Shown in pieces: positions 41,545 through 52,757 of a DNA stretch of 64,000 bases. Source of the stretch: Kitagawia praeruptora. Taxonomy: Eukaryota > Streptophyta > Magnoliopsida > Apiales > Apiaceae. The notes under the pieces are model-generated. The model was not told the DNA's origin and ran no database searches. It saw only the letters and a list, made by a program, of their open reading frames with translations. The DNA lies in contig CM075344.1 in assembly GCA_037693485.1 (NCBI GenBank), forward strand, positions 96,073,001-96,137,000, written 5' to 3'. The position numbers and the translations under genes are program-made. Each line of letters begins with the position of its first letter. Position 1 is the stretch's first letter.

Positions 41545-44280
41545 AATCATCTGTTTTTCAGGGCAAGAAGCAGAAGCAAGTCATGTGGATCATCGATAGT
41601 GGATGTTCCAGGCACATGACTAGTGATATAGCCTTGCTATCACATTTTGTTGAGAAAGCCGGCCCAATCATAACTTTTGGAGACAACAACAAAGGTTACA
41701 CTGTGGGATATGGCTGTTTGGAAATTGGAAATGTTGTCATTGAAGATATTGCTCTTGTAGATGGATTGAAGCACAACCTACTCAGTGTCAGCCAATTCAG
41801 TGATAGGGGATTTAAGGTTAATTTTGATATGATGGTTTGTAATATCTATCACAAGAAGGATGGAAGCCTCTCCTTGAAAGGAGTTAGGAAGGGAAGCTTG
41901 TTTGTTGGAGACTTAAATTCTGTGAAGAAAGACAAGGCTTACTATTTTTACAGTAAAGCATCAGTTGGTGAAAGCATGCTTTGGCATAAGAAACTCTCCC
42001 ATCTAAATTTCAAGAACATGAATATTCTGATGAAGAAGGATTTGGTGAGAGGACTACCTCAACAGGAATTTTGTCAAGAAGGACTATGTGAGGATTGTCA
42101 AATAGGTAAATTGAAAAGATCTGTGCACAAGTCAAAGCAAGTGAATACCAATACTGAGTCATTCAAATTAATTCATATGGATTTGTTTGGTCCAGTAAAT
42201 GTTCAATCTCTTGCAAGAAAGAGATATACCCTGGTAATGGTGGATGATTACTCAAGGTACACTTGGGTAAAGTTCTTAGAGACAAAGGACGAAGCTGCTC
42301 AAGAAATCATTAATCACATAAGAGTTCTTGAAAGAACCACGAATGCTCAAGTTCAATATCTGAGAAGTGACAATGGTACTGAGTTCAAAAATGCCACATT
42401 AGGAAACTTCTGCAAGGAAGAAGGCATTGTCCAACAATGCCAGGACACCACAACAAAATGGAGTTGTAGAAAGGAAGAACATAACTCTCATTGAAGCTGC
42501 GAGAACTATGTTGAATGATTCTAAATTACCAACATATTTCTGGGCAGAAGCTATTAACACAGCCTGCTACACACAGAACAAAACCTTGATCAACAAGACT
42601 CATGGAAACACTCCTTACTATCTGTTAACAAGAAAGAAACCAACTGTCAAATATTTTCATGTATTTGGGAGTAAGTGTTTCATGATGATTGACAACCATG
42701 AAAGGAAAGGAAAGTTTGATGCTAAAGCTTATGAAGGCATTTTCATGGGATATGGATTAGAAAGGACTACCTACAGAGTCTATGTCATTGATCACAAAGT
42801 CGTTGAAGAAAGTGTGAATGTCACCTTTGATGAAACCAAGTTTCCAGGATTACAAGAGGAAAGTCAAATGGAGCATCTTAGATTTGAAAATCAAGGTTAC
42901 TTGGAAGAAGAAGAAGTTGTTACTGATGAACCTACTTGCACTCAGGATATTGAGTTTGAAAGAGATGCTGTCAACACCAATGATGCTACTCAAACTCCAG
43001 CTCAATCTCAAACTATATCAGCTAATCATCAGAATGAGAATGATTCTGGAGATGTTGAAGAACGTGAAGGAAAAAACATCAATAGTGGAGAATCAACCCC
43101 TCAAAGAGGAACTAATCAAGCAGATCAAGAAACCTTGCCTAGAACCACTAAGTGGAACAAAGATCACACCAGCAATCTAATTATTGGTGATCCCACTAAT
43201 GGTATAAGGACAAGGAGAAATGTTTCTGTTGACAGCATGTTTTCTATCTCAAACTAAGCCAAAGTCAATTGATGAAGCATTGTTGGATTCAGATTGGGTG
43301 ATAGCTATGCAAGAAGAGCTCAACCAATTTGAGAGAAACAATGTATGGAAGCTGGTCCCTAGACCTAAAGAGAAGTCAGTCGTTGACACAAAGTGGGTTT
43401 TCAGAAACAAGCTGGATGAAAGTGGAAATGTGACAAGAAACAAGGCAAGGCTTGTAGCTAAAGGTTATTGTCAACATGAAGGGATTGACTATGATAAAAC
43501 ATTTGCACCTGTTGCCAGACTTGAAGCTATTCGGATATTCTTAGCCTATGCTGCACATTGTAACTTCTAGGTGTTTCAAATGGATGTCAAAAGTGCCTTT
43601 CTTAATGGAGAATTAGAAGAGGAAGTGTATGTTGGACATCCACCTGGATTTGAGGATGCTGAGTTGTATGACTTTGTCTACAAGCTGTTCAAAGCACTTT
43701 ATGGATTGAAGCAAGCCCCCAGAGCTTGGTATGAAACTCTCTCTACTTTTCTCATTGAGAATCAATTCACAAGAGGTGTGGTGGATAAGACACTGTTCTA
43801 CAAGCACCATGGCAAGGACATCATTCTGGTTCAGATTTATGTTGATGACATAATCTTCGGTTCTACAAATGAGAAGCTGTGTGAAAAGTTTTCATCTCTT
43901 ATGAAGAGCAAATATGAGATGAGCATGATGGAAGAACTGTCATTTTTCCTAGGTCTACAAATTCATGAAAAGGATGATGGCATCTTCATAAGCCAATCGA
44001 AATATGTCAAGGAACTCCTTAAAAAGTTCAACATGGAAGATGTATCACCTGCCAAGACACCTATCTCTACTGCAACCAAACTGGATTTGGATCCTAAAGG
44101 AAAGAAAGTGGATTCTAGTACCTACAGAGGCATGGTGGGATCATTGCTATATCTAACTGCTAGCAGACCAGATATTATGTTTGCTACATGTCTCTGTGCA
44201 AGGATTCAGGCTGATCCAAAAGAATCACACTTAGTAGCAAGCAAGAGAATCTTTAGGTATCTTAAAGGCACTCCAAATTT
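41523..44280 (+). pseudogene. D: protease, integrase and RT, frameshifted
   Basis: Protease IIDSGCSRHMTSD (about 41585); integrase zinc region WHKKLSHLNF ... CEDCQIGK; core HMDLFGPVN and RSDNGTEF, with the Glu of VVERKN in another frame after an indel near 42440. A second frame change near 43240 precedes RT. TAG at 43568-43570 replaces a codon just before VFQMDVKSAFLNG. YVDDIIFGS is intact near 43840. The sequence runs to YLKGTPNF and is cut at 44280 by the CACTA element. Confidence 0.92.
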
Positions 44281-44312
44281 CACTACACCATATATGGTAT
44301 TTACCAACACCT
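44281..44312 (+). repeat. CACTA left terminal inverted repeat
   Basis: 32 bases, pairing with 49170-49201; mismatch at position 19 (A against C). Confidence 0.95.
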
Positions 44313-44646
44313 AAAACTAGTGTTGGCATGTAAAATGTAGCCTTAGATGACTTAATTTTGATGTAAGCTAACATTGTTTTTTGATGTTGCAATACATTTC
44401 AATATATGTTGCCTTAAATATTTTTGGTTAGCAAAGCCAACATTTAAAATGATGTTACCGTAGACACTAATAAAAGTGTTGGAAATGGACCCGAGAAAGT
44501 GAAATATTTGGGGGCAAAAATGAAATATTTGGGTGGAACCAGCAAATAATTTGGGGGAAAATGAAATATTTAGGTAAATCCACTTTTCATTTTAGTCGAT
44601 ACACTCATATTACCAAATAATTCGCTCTCATTTCTCTCAGCCGGGT

Positions 44647-44648
<2 letters not shown>

Positions 44649-44711
<63 letters not shown>
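44649..44711. repeat. (CT)n microsatellite
   Basis: About 63 bases of CT, broken once by TTT, inside the left arm of the CACTA element. It produces spurious Arg/Glu frames. Confidence 0.92.
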
Positions 44712-45550
44712 GTTCTCTTAGCCGGGTACCTGTGGTCTCTCTCTTCCTCATTCTCTCTATATCTATATCTCTAACAAATATCTTTAATTTCTCTCTAATT
44801 AATAAATACCTGTTATATCTTTGGCTAACAAATATATCTAATTTTTGTCTCACTCACTCTTTCTGGGAAGCTTGCTGTGTGGTTACGAATTTGAAGCTTG
44901 CTTTGTGGTAAGAAAATCCTAATTTTTAGATGTATTAATTCACTTATGAACCCTAATTTCGTATTAATTTAAGATTTGTAAACCCTAAAAATTGGGGATT
45001 TACAAAACCCTAATGTATTGATTGTTTTTTATTTTGATTTTATGTTTGTGGTAGCATAAACATAATATTTTGTTTGTTTTTATAACCCTAATTTTGTGTT
45101 TTTATGTTTAGTATGAAATATTTTACTTTGTTACTCTGTTTTATAGCCTTAATGTTACTCTTTTTTTTAGTCTCGGTGTTATTTTGATGAAGTGTGTAAG
45201 TATGAATTGTTGGAGAACCAGTGTAAGTATTTTTTAGTTTCAAGTATGGTGGAAAGTTTATTGAATCCTTTCTCAAGGGTATAATTTTGAGTTTGTATTA
45301 TTAAAAAAGTTAAGGGCTCCCTGTAGTTTGAGGTTACTAATTAAAATCGTTACTGCAGTTTTTGATTTTCTAAAGACCCGATTTGACAAGCATAATAAGT
45401 GTATAGTTGAACTAGTAAGATTATTTTTCCCCTAATTTGTATAATAAACTGCTTGGATGAAGTTTTCTTCAGTTGTGTAACATTATATTCTCATAGTAGA
45501 GCATTCCTAATTAGGAGTTCATTTTACTACTCTTGTCTAAAATATGACAG

Positions 45551-45617
45551 GTCAAAGAGCTACCGAAAGCAACAAGAACCATACAGACCCTTTGTTCTGA
45601 AGCAGAAAAAATGCCAG
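45551..45617 (+). pseudogene. Exon-like piece 1 in CACTA, source unknown
   Basis: Flanked by ATGACAG and GGTACTT, good acceptor and donor contexts. The most protein-like frame reads VKELPKATRTIQTLCSEAEK then MPG. I do not recognise the family. It may be the first piece of the captured gene that also gave the next exon-like pieces. Confidence 0.4.
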
Positions 45618-45821
45618 GTACTTCATGGGTTATAATTAAGATTGTCATTTAATAATTAAGGGTTGCAAATTTTGATTTTTATAATTCTTCTATGGTCTGT
45701 TTCTTTTGTACTTATACTATGATATAGTTCCTATCTTCAAAAAGTGCACACTGCAGTTAGAGGCCCACTTTGAATTACATTAAAGATGCCTCCAAATATC
45801 TACATAAATCATAACATTTAG

Positions 45822-45932
45822 GTGGTTGAACCAAACCCTAAGTATTTTGAATGGAGTTGGAAAGTTATATCAATTCAGAGACAAATGTTTGACCGTATTT
45901 CTCTGCCTCGGTCTTATCTTTGGACAAAGGAA
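45822..45932 (+). pseudogene. Exon-like piece 2 in CACTA, source unknown
   Basis: Between CATTTAG and GTAAAT. 111 bases, open in two frames; one reads PNPKYFEWSWKVISIQRQMF and goes on DRISLPRSYLWTKE. Not recognised. Confidence 0.35.
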
Positions 45933-46150
45933 GTAAATTTGCATTTCGTGTAGTAGTTAAACTGTCTCCTAAATTGTACTATTAAATAATTGAAGCACTG
46001 ATTGCTCCTCTAATTCTTCACAATCGACCATAACCTTTATGCGCTGAGTTTCTGCTGCATTCTCTTGGATTTTCTGTTGTCTTTACATTAAGTTGTGCAA
46101 AGGATTTATAATTTGAAATTAAATAAATTTTGGGCATTTTGTGTTTGCAG

Positions 46151-46278
46151 TTAGACGGGAGATGAGAGATAGGTTCTCAGGTGTAGCTGAAGCCTTCGCT
46201 AGAAGAAATGGTTCTCCTACTGTTGTTCATGGAGGTCCCCCTAGGCAAAGATCGACGGATAATGTAACTTCATCAAAG
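46151..46278 (+). pseudogene. Captured exon resembling plant casein kinase 1-like C-terminus
   Basis: Between TTTGCAG and GGTAGTGG. The frame reads RREMRDRFSGVAEAFARRNG, then SPTVVHGGPP, RQRSTDNVTSSK. This recalls the region after the kinase domain in plant CK1-like (CKL) proteins, where '(I/M)RDRFSGAVEAFARRN' and 'RS.(D/E)NV.SSKD' are conserved. No kinase domain is nearby. Assignment is from memory of the family and is moderate only. Confidence 0.55.
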
Positions 46279-47869
46279 GTAGTGGTACTGATAGTTTAAG
46301 TTTTGTATTTAGCATACATATCCGTATACGAAATCTATCTACGTGCGTGTTTGTCTGTATATAGGAGATCAAGTGATCTTTATTAGAAATTTATTTTATG
46401 TTCATGCACACTTTATTTACCAGGACAGCAAGTTGATAGATTCGTTCGATTTTAAATATGACACTTAAGATTTTGCTGAGATATGGATGAATTTTAGTTT
46501 TGGGAGCTATGAAACCTGATCTTACTTTTGAGTAATCTGTTTGCTCTAGAAATCACTGGATTTTAGTGACGAATATATAATTTCTCAGATTTATGTGAAA
46601 AGTGTAGTTTCGATTTTCGAGAATCAAGTTAAACTTGTATAACTTTAAAGTTCATGATCATCACTTGATATAATCATTTCATTATATGAATATTTTCTCC
46701 TATAAACACTTTAAATTTGCTGATATAATAATATGATATATTATCCGATAGACATTTCAGATTGCTGAAGTATGAAAGAAGTTTAGTATTTTGAGTCGTC
46801 GAACCTAATTCTAGTCACCTATTTGTTTGCTTCAAAGTTCGCAGTGACGAGTACATAATCCGCCATGTTCTGTGTAAATAGTGTAGTTTTAAATTTCAAA
46901 AATTTGAGTTCATGTATGCTTTCTCTATATATTGACGACATTTGGGACTTACTTTTTATGGAATGATATGATGAATGGCATGTTTTTGTCGAAACATGTC
47001 ATGTTTTGATGATTATAGTATGAAATATTTTAATTTAATATCATGTGAATTAGATGGAACAGATGCGAGTAAGAACATTTCTAATATGTGAAGATTGTAA
47101 ATAGAATATGTTATGACAAGTTACACTTAATTGCAAGGATTACTATATCTGATGGGAAAAAGATATTTATCTTTTTTGTTGTCATATGTAGCAGATGCCC
47201 GTCTCTCCTAGATTGAAAGTCTAAGACTATGAAGTTCTTTTTTTCTTTTCTCTATGTTTTTGTCCTACACTCTGAACTAGGAACATATTCACCAACAAAA
47301 CTTACACTCTGAACTAAGATAATGTAAGCAGACAACACATATATCATCACAAAAGTCTTTTTTATATTCATCCCTAATATTATGATTTGGCATATGTTGT
47401 TTGTTCATGTATCTCTATTGTGTTCACCCATGATTTTTTGCGAGAAATCTAAACTGTATTTCATGCTAGAATATAGTGGAGTTACGTTAGGCAGGTATCT
47501 GGAGATTGATAATGTAAGCTTGTCGATCCATGTAAAAATGGTGTAATATAAATTCTTCAATCGACATGTTTCTCTGTATATTGTTGATCTCAATACTGGA
47601 CTCTCTCTCTTCAATACTATGTTTGAGAACCCAATTCTTAGCTGATAAGCATGAAGATCGAGCAGTATGTAGATACATGGTTTATATTTAACTAACTGAC
47701 TAGATGAGCTTCTTGAATAGCAAAATCGTTTCTTACTAGTTTTATGTTCCATCTAACACTTAATTATTACACTTGTTACAGCAGAAATAAAAAAACTTGA
47801 AAATATCCTTGTCAGGTGCTGGTTGTACTGAAATATATCTTGGAATAAAGTATAATTGCTAAAGCTACA

Positions 47870-48424
47870 ATGAGATGCAATGCGTGCTGGAGGGAGCTAG
47901 AAGGGAAAGCTATTGCAACCAGTTGTGGTCACCTGGTGTTTATCATGATTATAAAGTAGTCTAATTTTAGTATTGATTTTACTGATCATGCTAAGAATGT
48001 TACTGTTATATTCCTTAATAAGTATAAAAGGTACCGAGGATGCTGGTAGGATTCTCAGCAATGATGCAGCTTGCCCAATATGTGACCAAGTACTCTCTGA
48101 AAGGTAACTAACTTTACTCAATCAAGTTTGAGTTTTGCTGAGTAATTATTTCTTTCTTTTTAAAGATTTAGATTCAAAACTCTTAGAAGATGATGGTCAT
48201 GACTATTTGTAGAAGTTTTTATTAATCAGTGTGCCTTCTGATGATTTAAGCTCAATCTTGTTGTTTTCTTGAAGTGATGTGGAGTACATATCAATATATT
48301 GCATGTTAGATGAATTGATTTCTGATAACTATGTATATTTAGTTGTTTATTAACTTGTTATGCTTTTTAAATTGTCAGTCTTATGAGACCTGTTGATGTC
48401 AATCCAAATGATGAGTGGACCAAT
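47870..48424 (+). pseudogene. HEI10: Captured HEI10 (CCNB1IP1-like RING E3) exons 1-3
   Basis: Exon 1 (47870-47935) reads MRCNACWRELEGKAIATSCG plus HL. Exon 2 (48031-48103) reads TEDAGRILSNDAACPICDQV plus LSE. Exon 3 (48379-48424) reads SLMRPVDVNPNDEWTN. Joined in order this is the RING-finger N-terminus of plant HEI10, which sets class I crossover sites in meiosis. Introns remain between them, so capture was from DNA. The exon 1-2 junction looks damaged: CACCTGGTGTTT replaces the expected second Leu-Cys, so one RING Cys may be lost. Coding similarity stops after DEWTN, and the coiled-coil and C-terminal parts are absent. It cannot make full HEI10. Confidence 0.87.
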
Positions 48425-48639
48425 GTAAGCAAGCTGCAAGCATGTATCAAATAATTCTTCATCTGCTGTTTGTTGATGACCAAATCTGTCACTCGCGACG
48501 GAACCTGGATGTTAATCTGTTGATGTTAGTATTATAGATTTGACTAGTTGTAGGTCCAACTATGACTTTGTATTCACTAATTTGGTATGCGTGAAGTTAA
48601 GAAATAGACTATTTCTTTTGACATATTTTCTTTTTAGTT

Positions 48640-49201
48640 CAAAGAGTTGTTAAGATTTAAGTGTGATTTTAATTTATGATTATGAATTTTGGTAACAAAA
48701 ATTAAGATGTTGCCAATAAATAAAAGTTTTTCTAATATATATGTGTTATAGATAAATTGAAACTATTGGTTTCTAAAATATGAAAAAGTGCGTAATAAAA
48801 AAAATGTTGGAATAAGTGAAAAATGTTGCAAAAATTTTAAAAGTGTTCAATAAACAAGATATTGCAATAAAGCTGAAAAGGTGTTACTGGAAAAAAAAGT
48901 TTAAATAAAATAGTGTTACTGTAAGAAAAAACGATGTTGAAGTAGAGTCTATGGTAACATTGTATTTGGTGTTGTTGTAGATCGTAAAGTGTTGCCATAA
49001 ATAACTAAGACAACATATATACCGATGTAGCCATAGAATTGAACAAAGTGTTGGCTTATCACCTAAGGCTACGAGACTATATCCAACATCACCAAATTTG
49101 GAAAAAGTGTAGCCTTAGACCAATTTTTGGCTTATGGCAACACTATTCTTGATTTTTTACACTTTTTTCAGGTGTTGGTAAAGACCATATATGGTGTAGT
49201 G
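48640..49201. repeat. CACTA right subterminal region and TIR
   Basis: Dense in words such as AAGTGTTG, GTGTTACTG and GTGTTGCCATA in both orientations, ending in the 32-bp TIR 49170-49201. Such subterminal repeats are transposase binding regions in CACTA elements. Confidence 0.85.
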
Positions 49202-49701
49202 TTTAGGCCTTTGGTATCCTAAAGATACTGGATTTGATCTGATAGGATATTCAGATTATGTTGGATGCAAGATTGACAGAAAAAGCACAACAGGAAGCTG
49301 TCAATTTCTTAGTGGAAAATTAGTGTCATGGTTTAGCAAGAAGCAGCATTCTGTATCTACTTCAACTGCAGAAGCTGAATACATTGCAGCTGGAAGTTGC
49401 TGTGCTCAAATTCTTTGGATGAAAATCAACTAATGGATTATGGTTTGGAGTTGTCCAATATTCCTATTTATTTTATAACACCAGTGCCATAGCCATCTCA
49501 GATAATCCAGTTCAACACTCCAGGATAAAGCACATTGATATCATACATCATTTTCTAAGAGAGCATGTTGAAAAAGGAACTGTGAAGCTGATTTATGTTC
49601 CAACAGAAAAGCAACTTGCATATATTTTCACGAAGCCACTAGATGAAGCAACCTTCAACAGTTTGGTAAGTGAATTGGGAATGCTAAATCTGGTATGTTA
49701 A
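49202..49701 (+). pseudogene. D: RNase H and pol C-terminus
   Basis: Continues D pol after the CACTA element: LIGYSDYVGCKIDRKSTTGS, SWFSKKQHSVSTSTAEAEYI, AAGSCCAQILWMK, then frame slips near 49425 and 49470 and decayed equivalents of the QLADIFTKPLDEATF and LVSELGML ends. The TAA is at 49699-49701. Confidence 0.9.
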
Positions 49702-50012
49702 CTTACTAGTTTTTACATTTTCGAAGCTTGTGACCGTAGCTTTCAATGTTACTATCATGAGAAGTTACTGTCTTATGTGCTACTTGTTTATTTGACAGCA
49801 TGTTTGCTATGACTATGCTAAATTCAAATCACATGCCTGTTTTAACTTATGTAATGAGTAGTCACGTGACATTAACTTAAACCATACGCGTGCTAGTGAT
49901 AAGTAATCGCGTCATTTGAAATGACCGCGGGTATTTGTCGGTCTTTTTAATTTTAAAGTTAATACTTTATTAAAAAGAAGTAGTTGGGAAGCTGTAGAGT
50001 CACTTAATGTGT

Positions 50013-50020
50013 TATAAATA
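50013..50020 (+). promoter_or_regulatory. D: TATA box ahead of a small ORF
   Basis: TATAAATA, 60 bases before the ATG at 50080. CACGTG at 49863-49868 and ACGCGT near 49888 lie upstream. Confidence 0.55.
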
Positions 50021-50079
50021 AGACCGAGGCCAAACCCTTAGTTCTCACTTAACACACTTAAGAAACTCTAGAGATAAGC

Positions 50080-50313
50080 ATGAGTAAGAGGAAGGCGCCT
50101 GAGATGTCCACATCCAAAGCCCCAGCCGCCGGAGGAGTCAAGCCAGAAACGCCACAGAAGGCAGAGGCTGCTGTTGCTGAGCACCCTCTTGATCCCTTCT
50201 TTGATAAGCTTCAAGCTTATCTGGATGCAAAGGGGATTACTGAGGAGAAGGAGATAGAGAAGGTCGTTGAGTAGCTGCTGGTGGAAGCTTTTGCAGAGCT
50301 TAATAAGAAATGA
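50080..50313 (+). pseudogene. D: small GC-richer ORF with own promoter-like region
   Basis: MSKRKAPEMSTSKAPAAGGV continues to HPLDPFFDKLQAYLDAKG and IEKVVE, then TAG at 50272-50274. Reading on in frame gives LLVEAFAELNKK and TGA at 50311-50313, so the TAG probably replaced a Gln codon and the ancestral protein was about 77 residues. Composition is richer in GC and in Ala/Pro than its surroundings. It lies between pol and the accessory ORF of D. I do not recognise the protein. TTTTTTTAATAAAAAG at about 50353 could serve as a polyadenylation signal. Confidence 0.5.
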
Positions 50314-51040
50314 TGTTCAGTTCTTAAGAACTATTTTGTACTATTTTAAAGTTTTTTTTAATAAAAAGTTCATCGTTTCATCTTCCCAGTGTCTTGCATG
50401 CCCCTTCTTCTCATCTTAGTTGTTTGATGGATGCATGTGTTTATTTGTGTGTATGGATGTTTGTGGATGTGTGCTTAACCTAACAAATATGCGCTTAAAT
50501 CGATTAATATGCTAATTGGTAATTTTTCTCTTAAGCAATGGGCAAAGTCGATTAAAATTCACGACACAAATTATTTCCGCTTAAGTTGTTGTCAATAAGT
50601 GAAGATGTTGTCACGATGTGCCTTGACAACAAGTTTCTTAGACGACACAATGGAAAAAGTCTCTGTCATGAAATTTAAAGGAAATTGTATAAATTGCTTG
50701 ATGATGATAGTATGTTCTTGCGATGATGTTACTGTCAAGCAAAACCTACTGTCATCCTCTCAAAATTACTAACGAATTTGTTATAGCGTACAAGTTACTG
50801 TCAAGATTAGTGGACTGATTTAATTGGGATTTTACCTCCACGATTTACAGCCACTAAAAAGTAACTACCCACGACACCACGTGACTGATTAATGGGCTAA
50901 AACATTGCTACTTTTCCCTTTCTCAGTAAAACATTTGCTATTTTCATGTAAGCAACTGTCAAACACACAAACACATAACCCTCAACAGAACCTCTCTCTC
51001 TCAAAAGCAAAAATCTCTCTCCAAAGCTCAAAGCAATAAA
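50314..51040 (+). promoter_or_regulatory. D: spacer and putative promoter of accessory ORF
   Basis: No gene. It contains CACGTG at 50878-50883 and a CT/CA-rich leader 50960-51040 just before the accessory ORF ATG, in the same layout as upstream of the H accessory ORF. Confidence 0.4.
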
Positions 51041-51232
51041 ATGGCACCCAAACATTCCTCTTCTCAAACAAACTTTGCTGGTATACTCACTACTGGAGAT
51101 GCTGGTGAAGGTTTCAAAGGACTCGTATCCTCCATCAACAAGTCTTATCTAGGTCATTCTATAACATCTACTCCATCTCTGAATCTAGAAAGACTTGAAG
51201 AATTATGGAAAAATGCCTATGTTCCAGGAGGC
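51041..51232 (+). pseudogene. D: first 64 codons of accessory ORF, cut by ANG
   Basis: MAPKHSSSQTNFAGILTTGD ... LNLERLEELWKNAYVPGG. The length before the Trp-containing motif and that motif (L..LWKNA) parallel the starts of the accessory ORFs in H (IATFWTNS) and B (VSQAWENA). Reading is interrupted by the TGTTAGTG start of the ANG LTR at 51233. The remainder lies beyond the window. Confidence 0.7.
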
Positions 51233-52744
51233 TGTTAGTGTAGGTGCCCTAGAGGCAATACATTGTTTCTTTTAATAAACCTTTATGTCATTTGATTATT
51301 CAATAAACGTCTTTATTATGACTTTAATTACTGCGATATATTTGTTAGCATAATAAATGTCCTTAGAATCATGATACACATTGTATAGTTTAATTACATG
51401 ACTTGAACTTGAGATTATATAATATATCATATTCTTAAAGGTCCCTAGTCGAGTATTATTATATAGGGCAATGATAATACACAGATAGACTAGTATGTTG
51501 TTTGACAGATAACCACATCTCGTTGGTTATGAGTATAGAGATACTAAAGTCAATACATAGGTACATGTAGGAGTACATGGTACTGGACAGACCCACAGTG
51601 AGATTCTTCATGTTTAATAAAGTCATAAGAAAGACTCACAGTGATAATGGTGTAATGATCTTTTGACTTGAGATCATTATATTTCTATACGAGGATTAAT
51701 ATACTTTGACTACATTAAAAGTTAACTTTGACCGGGTGATGATAAAAGTGGACATCGGGTATATCATGAGTCGTATGAGAAATATGAATGATAGATAAAG
51801 GATTTAACCCTCCTATAATTAGGAGAGATATTATTGGCCTCTTGATTGAGTGAGACTATAAAATGCATGGCCGTGCTCAAATAATGATTTGTTTTTAATA
51901 GTCTACTTGTGGATCAAGTAAACCCGGATTAAATGTTGAAGAGGATGACTAAATACATGCCTCGAGTTTAATCTATAATATATGGTTAAAGGGATTATAT
52001 TACACGGAGACATTAATCACGAAAGGTTTTATCGAATCACGATTTAATTATTGTTTAATTGGGTAGCAATGATGTATTACTAGATACCGCTCATTGTTTA
52101 TAATTTTATTGGAGAATAAAATTGTTTCCAATTAAATAATAGCCTACAGGGTGACACACATTGAGCATTTAAAGGAATAGTTAATTTAAATTATGAATTT
52201 AAATTAATTGATGATTATTTGAATTTTATTATATTAATTAAGTGAGACTTAATTAATTGAGATAATATAAATTCGAATTAGAGTAGTATTTCTGCCCATA
52301 ATAATTAAGTATGACTTAGTTATTAATTAAATAATAGAAATTCGTTTTATTATTTAATCCTATACCTACAAGGGTTGGGCTTTGCTGTTATGGGCCTATT
52401 AATCAATCATTATAAATAGATAATGATGGGTTAATAGGTCATTACGTTTTTGGGAAAACCCTAGAAGAGTAGCAGAAAAAAAGGGAGGCAGATCTCGAAT
52501 CATTAAAGGAGGCTAGTACATCCATTCCGTGTGCTCGTGTGGATACCATAGAGGTGTTTTCCGAGAGGTAGACACAAATCGTGAAAGCTAGGATCTCCGT
52601 TGAGTTCGTGAAAGTAAAGCTCTTTTAAAGGTATGATTCGTTATCACTATAATCTGTCTATAATTATACATGGATCCTGAGTTTGGGTTTTGAATTTTTT
52701 TTATTTACGTTTATCCGCTGCGTTTTATGCCTCGAAACCCAACA
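51233..52744 (+). repeat. ANG: 5' LTR (1512 bp)
   Basis: TGTTAGTGTAGGTGCCC to CGAAACCCAACA. It matches 58543-59524 for its first 980 bases with scattered differences, roughly two per cent by eye, so ANG is older than H. Confidence 0.93.
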
Positions 52745-52745
52745 A

Positions 52746-52757
52746 TGGCATCAGAGC
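52746..52757 (+). promoter_or_regulatory. ANG: primer-binding site, variant
   Basis: TGGCATCAGAGC, one base different from the usual TGGTATCAGAGC. Confidence 0.88.

Larger units (their letters stand above)
44281..49201. mobile_element. Non-autonomous CACTA element carrying host gene pieces
   Basis: Starts CACTACACCATATATGG and ends CCATATATGGTGTAGTG. The 32-bp terminal inverted repeats (44281-44312 and 49170-49201) have one mismatch. The 3-bp target duplication TTT is at 44278-44280 and 49202-49204, and the D pol reading resumes directly after it. Subterminal regions carry many copies of GTGTTGSCATA/GTAACA-type words, typical of CACTA elements. No transposase is encoded, so it depends on a related autonomous copy. 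The interior holds a (CT)n run and captured exons, including HEI10. Confidence 0.95.
40564..51232 (+). mobile_element. D: third SIRE-type copia, 5' half missing, interrupted twice
   Basis: Plus-strand copia sequence from the gag C-terminus (40564) through pol (to 44280 and again 49202-49701), a small ORF (50080) and the start of an accessory ORF (51041-51232). It is interrupted by the CACTA element and then by ANG. Its 5' LTR and gag N-terminus are not in the window; the left edge is the LTR of C. Its 3' end would resume beyond ANG, past 64000. Confidence 0.88.

Noticed and set aside
44605..44853. Minus-strand 82-codon frame
   Set aside because: Arises from the (CT)n run in the CACTA element.
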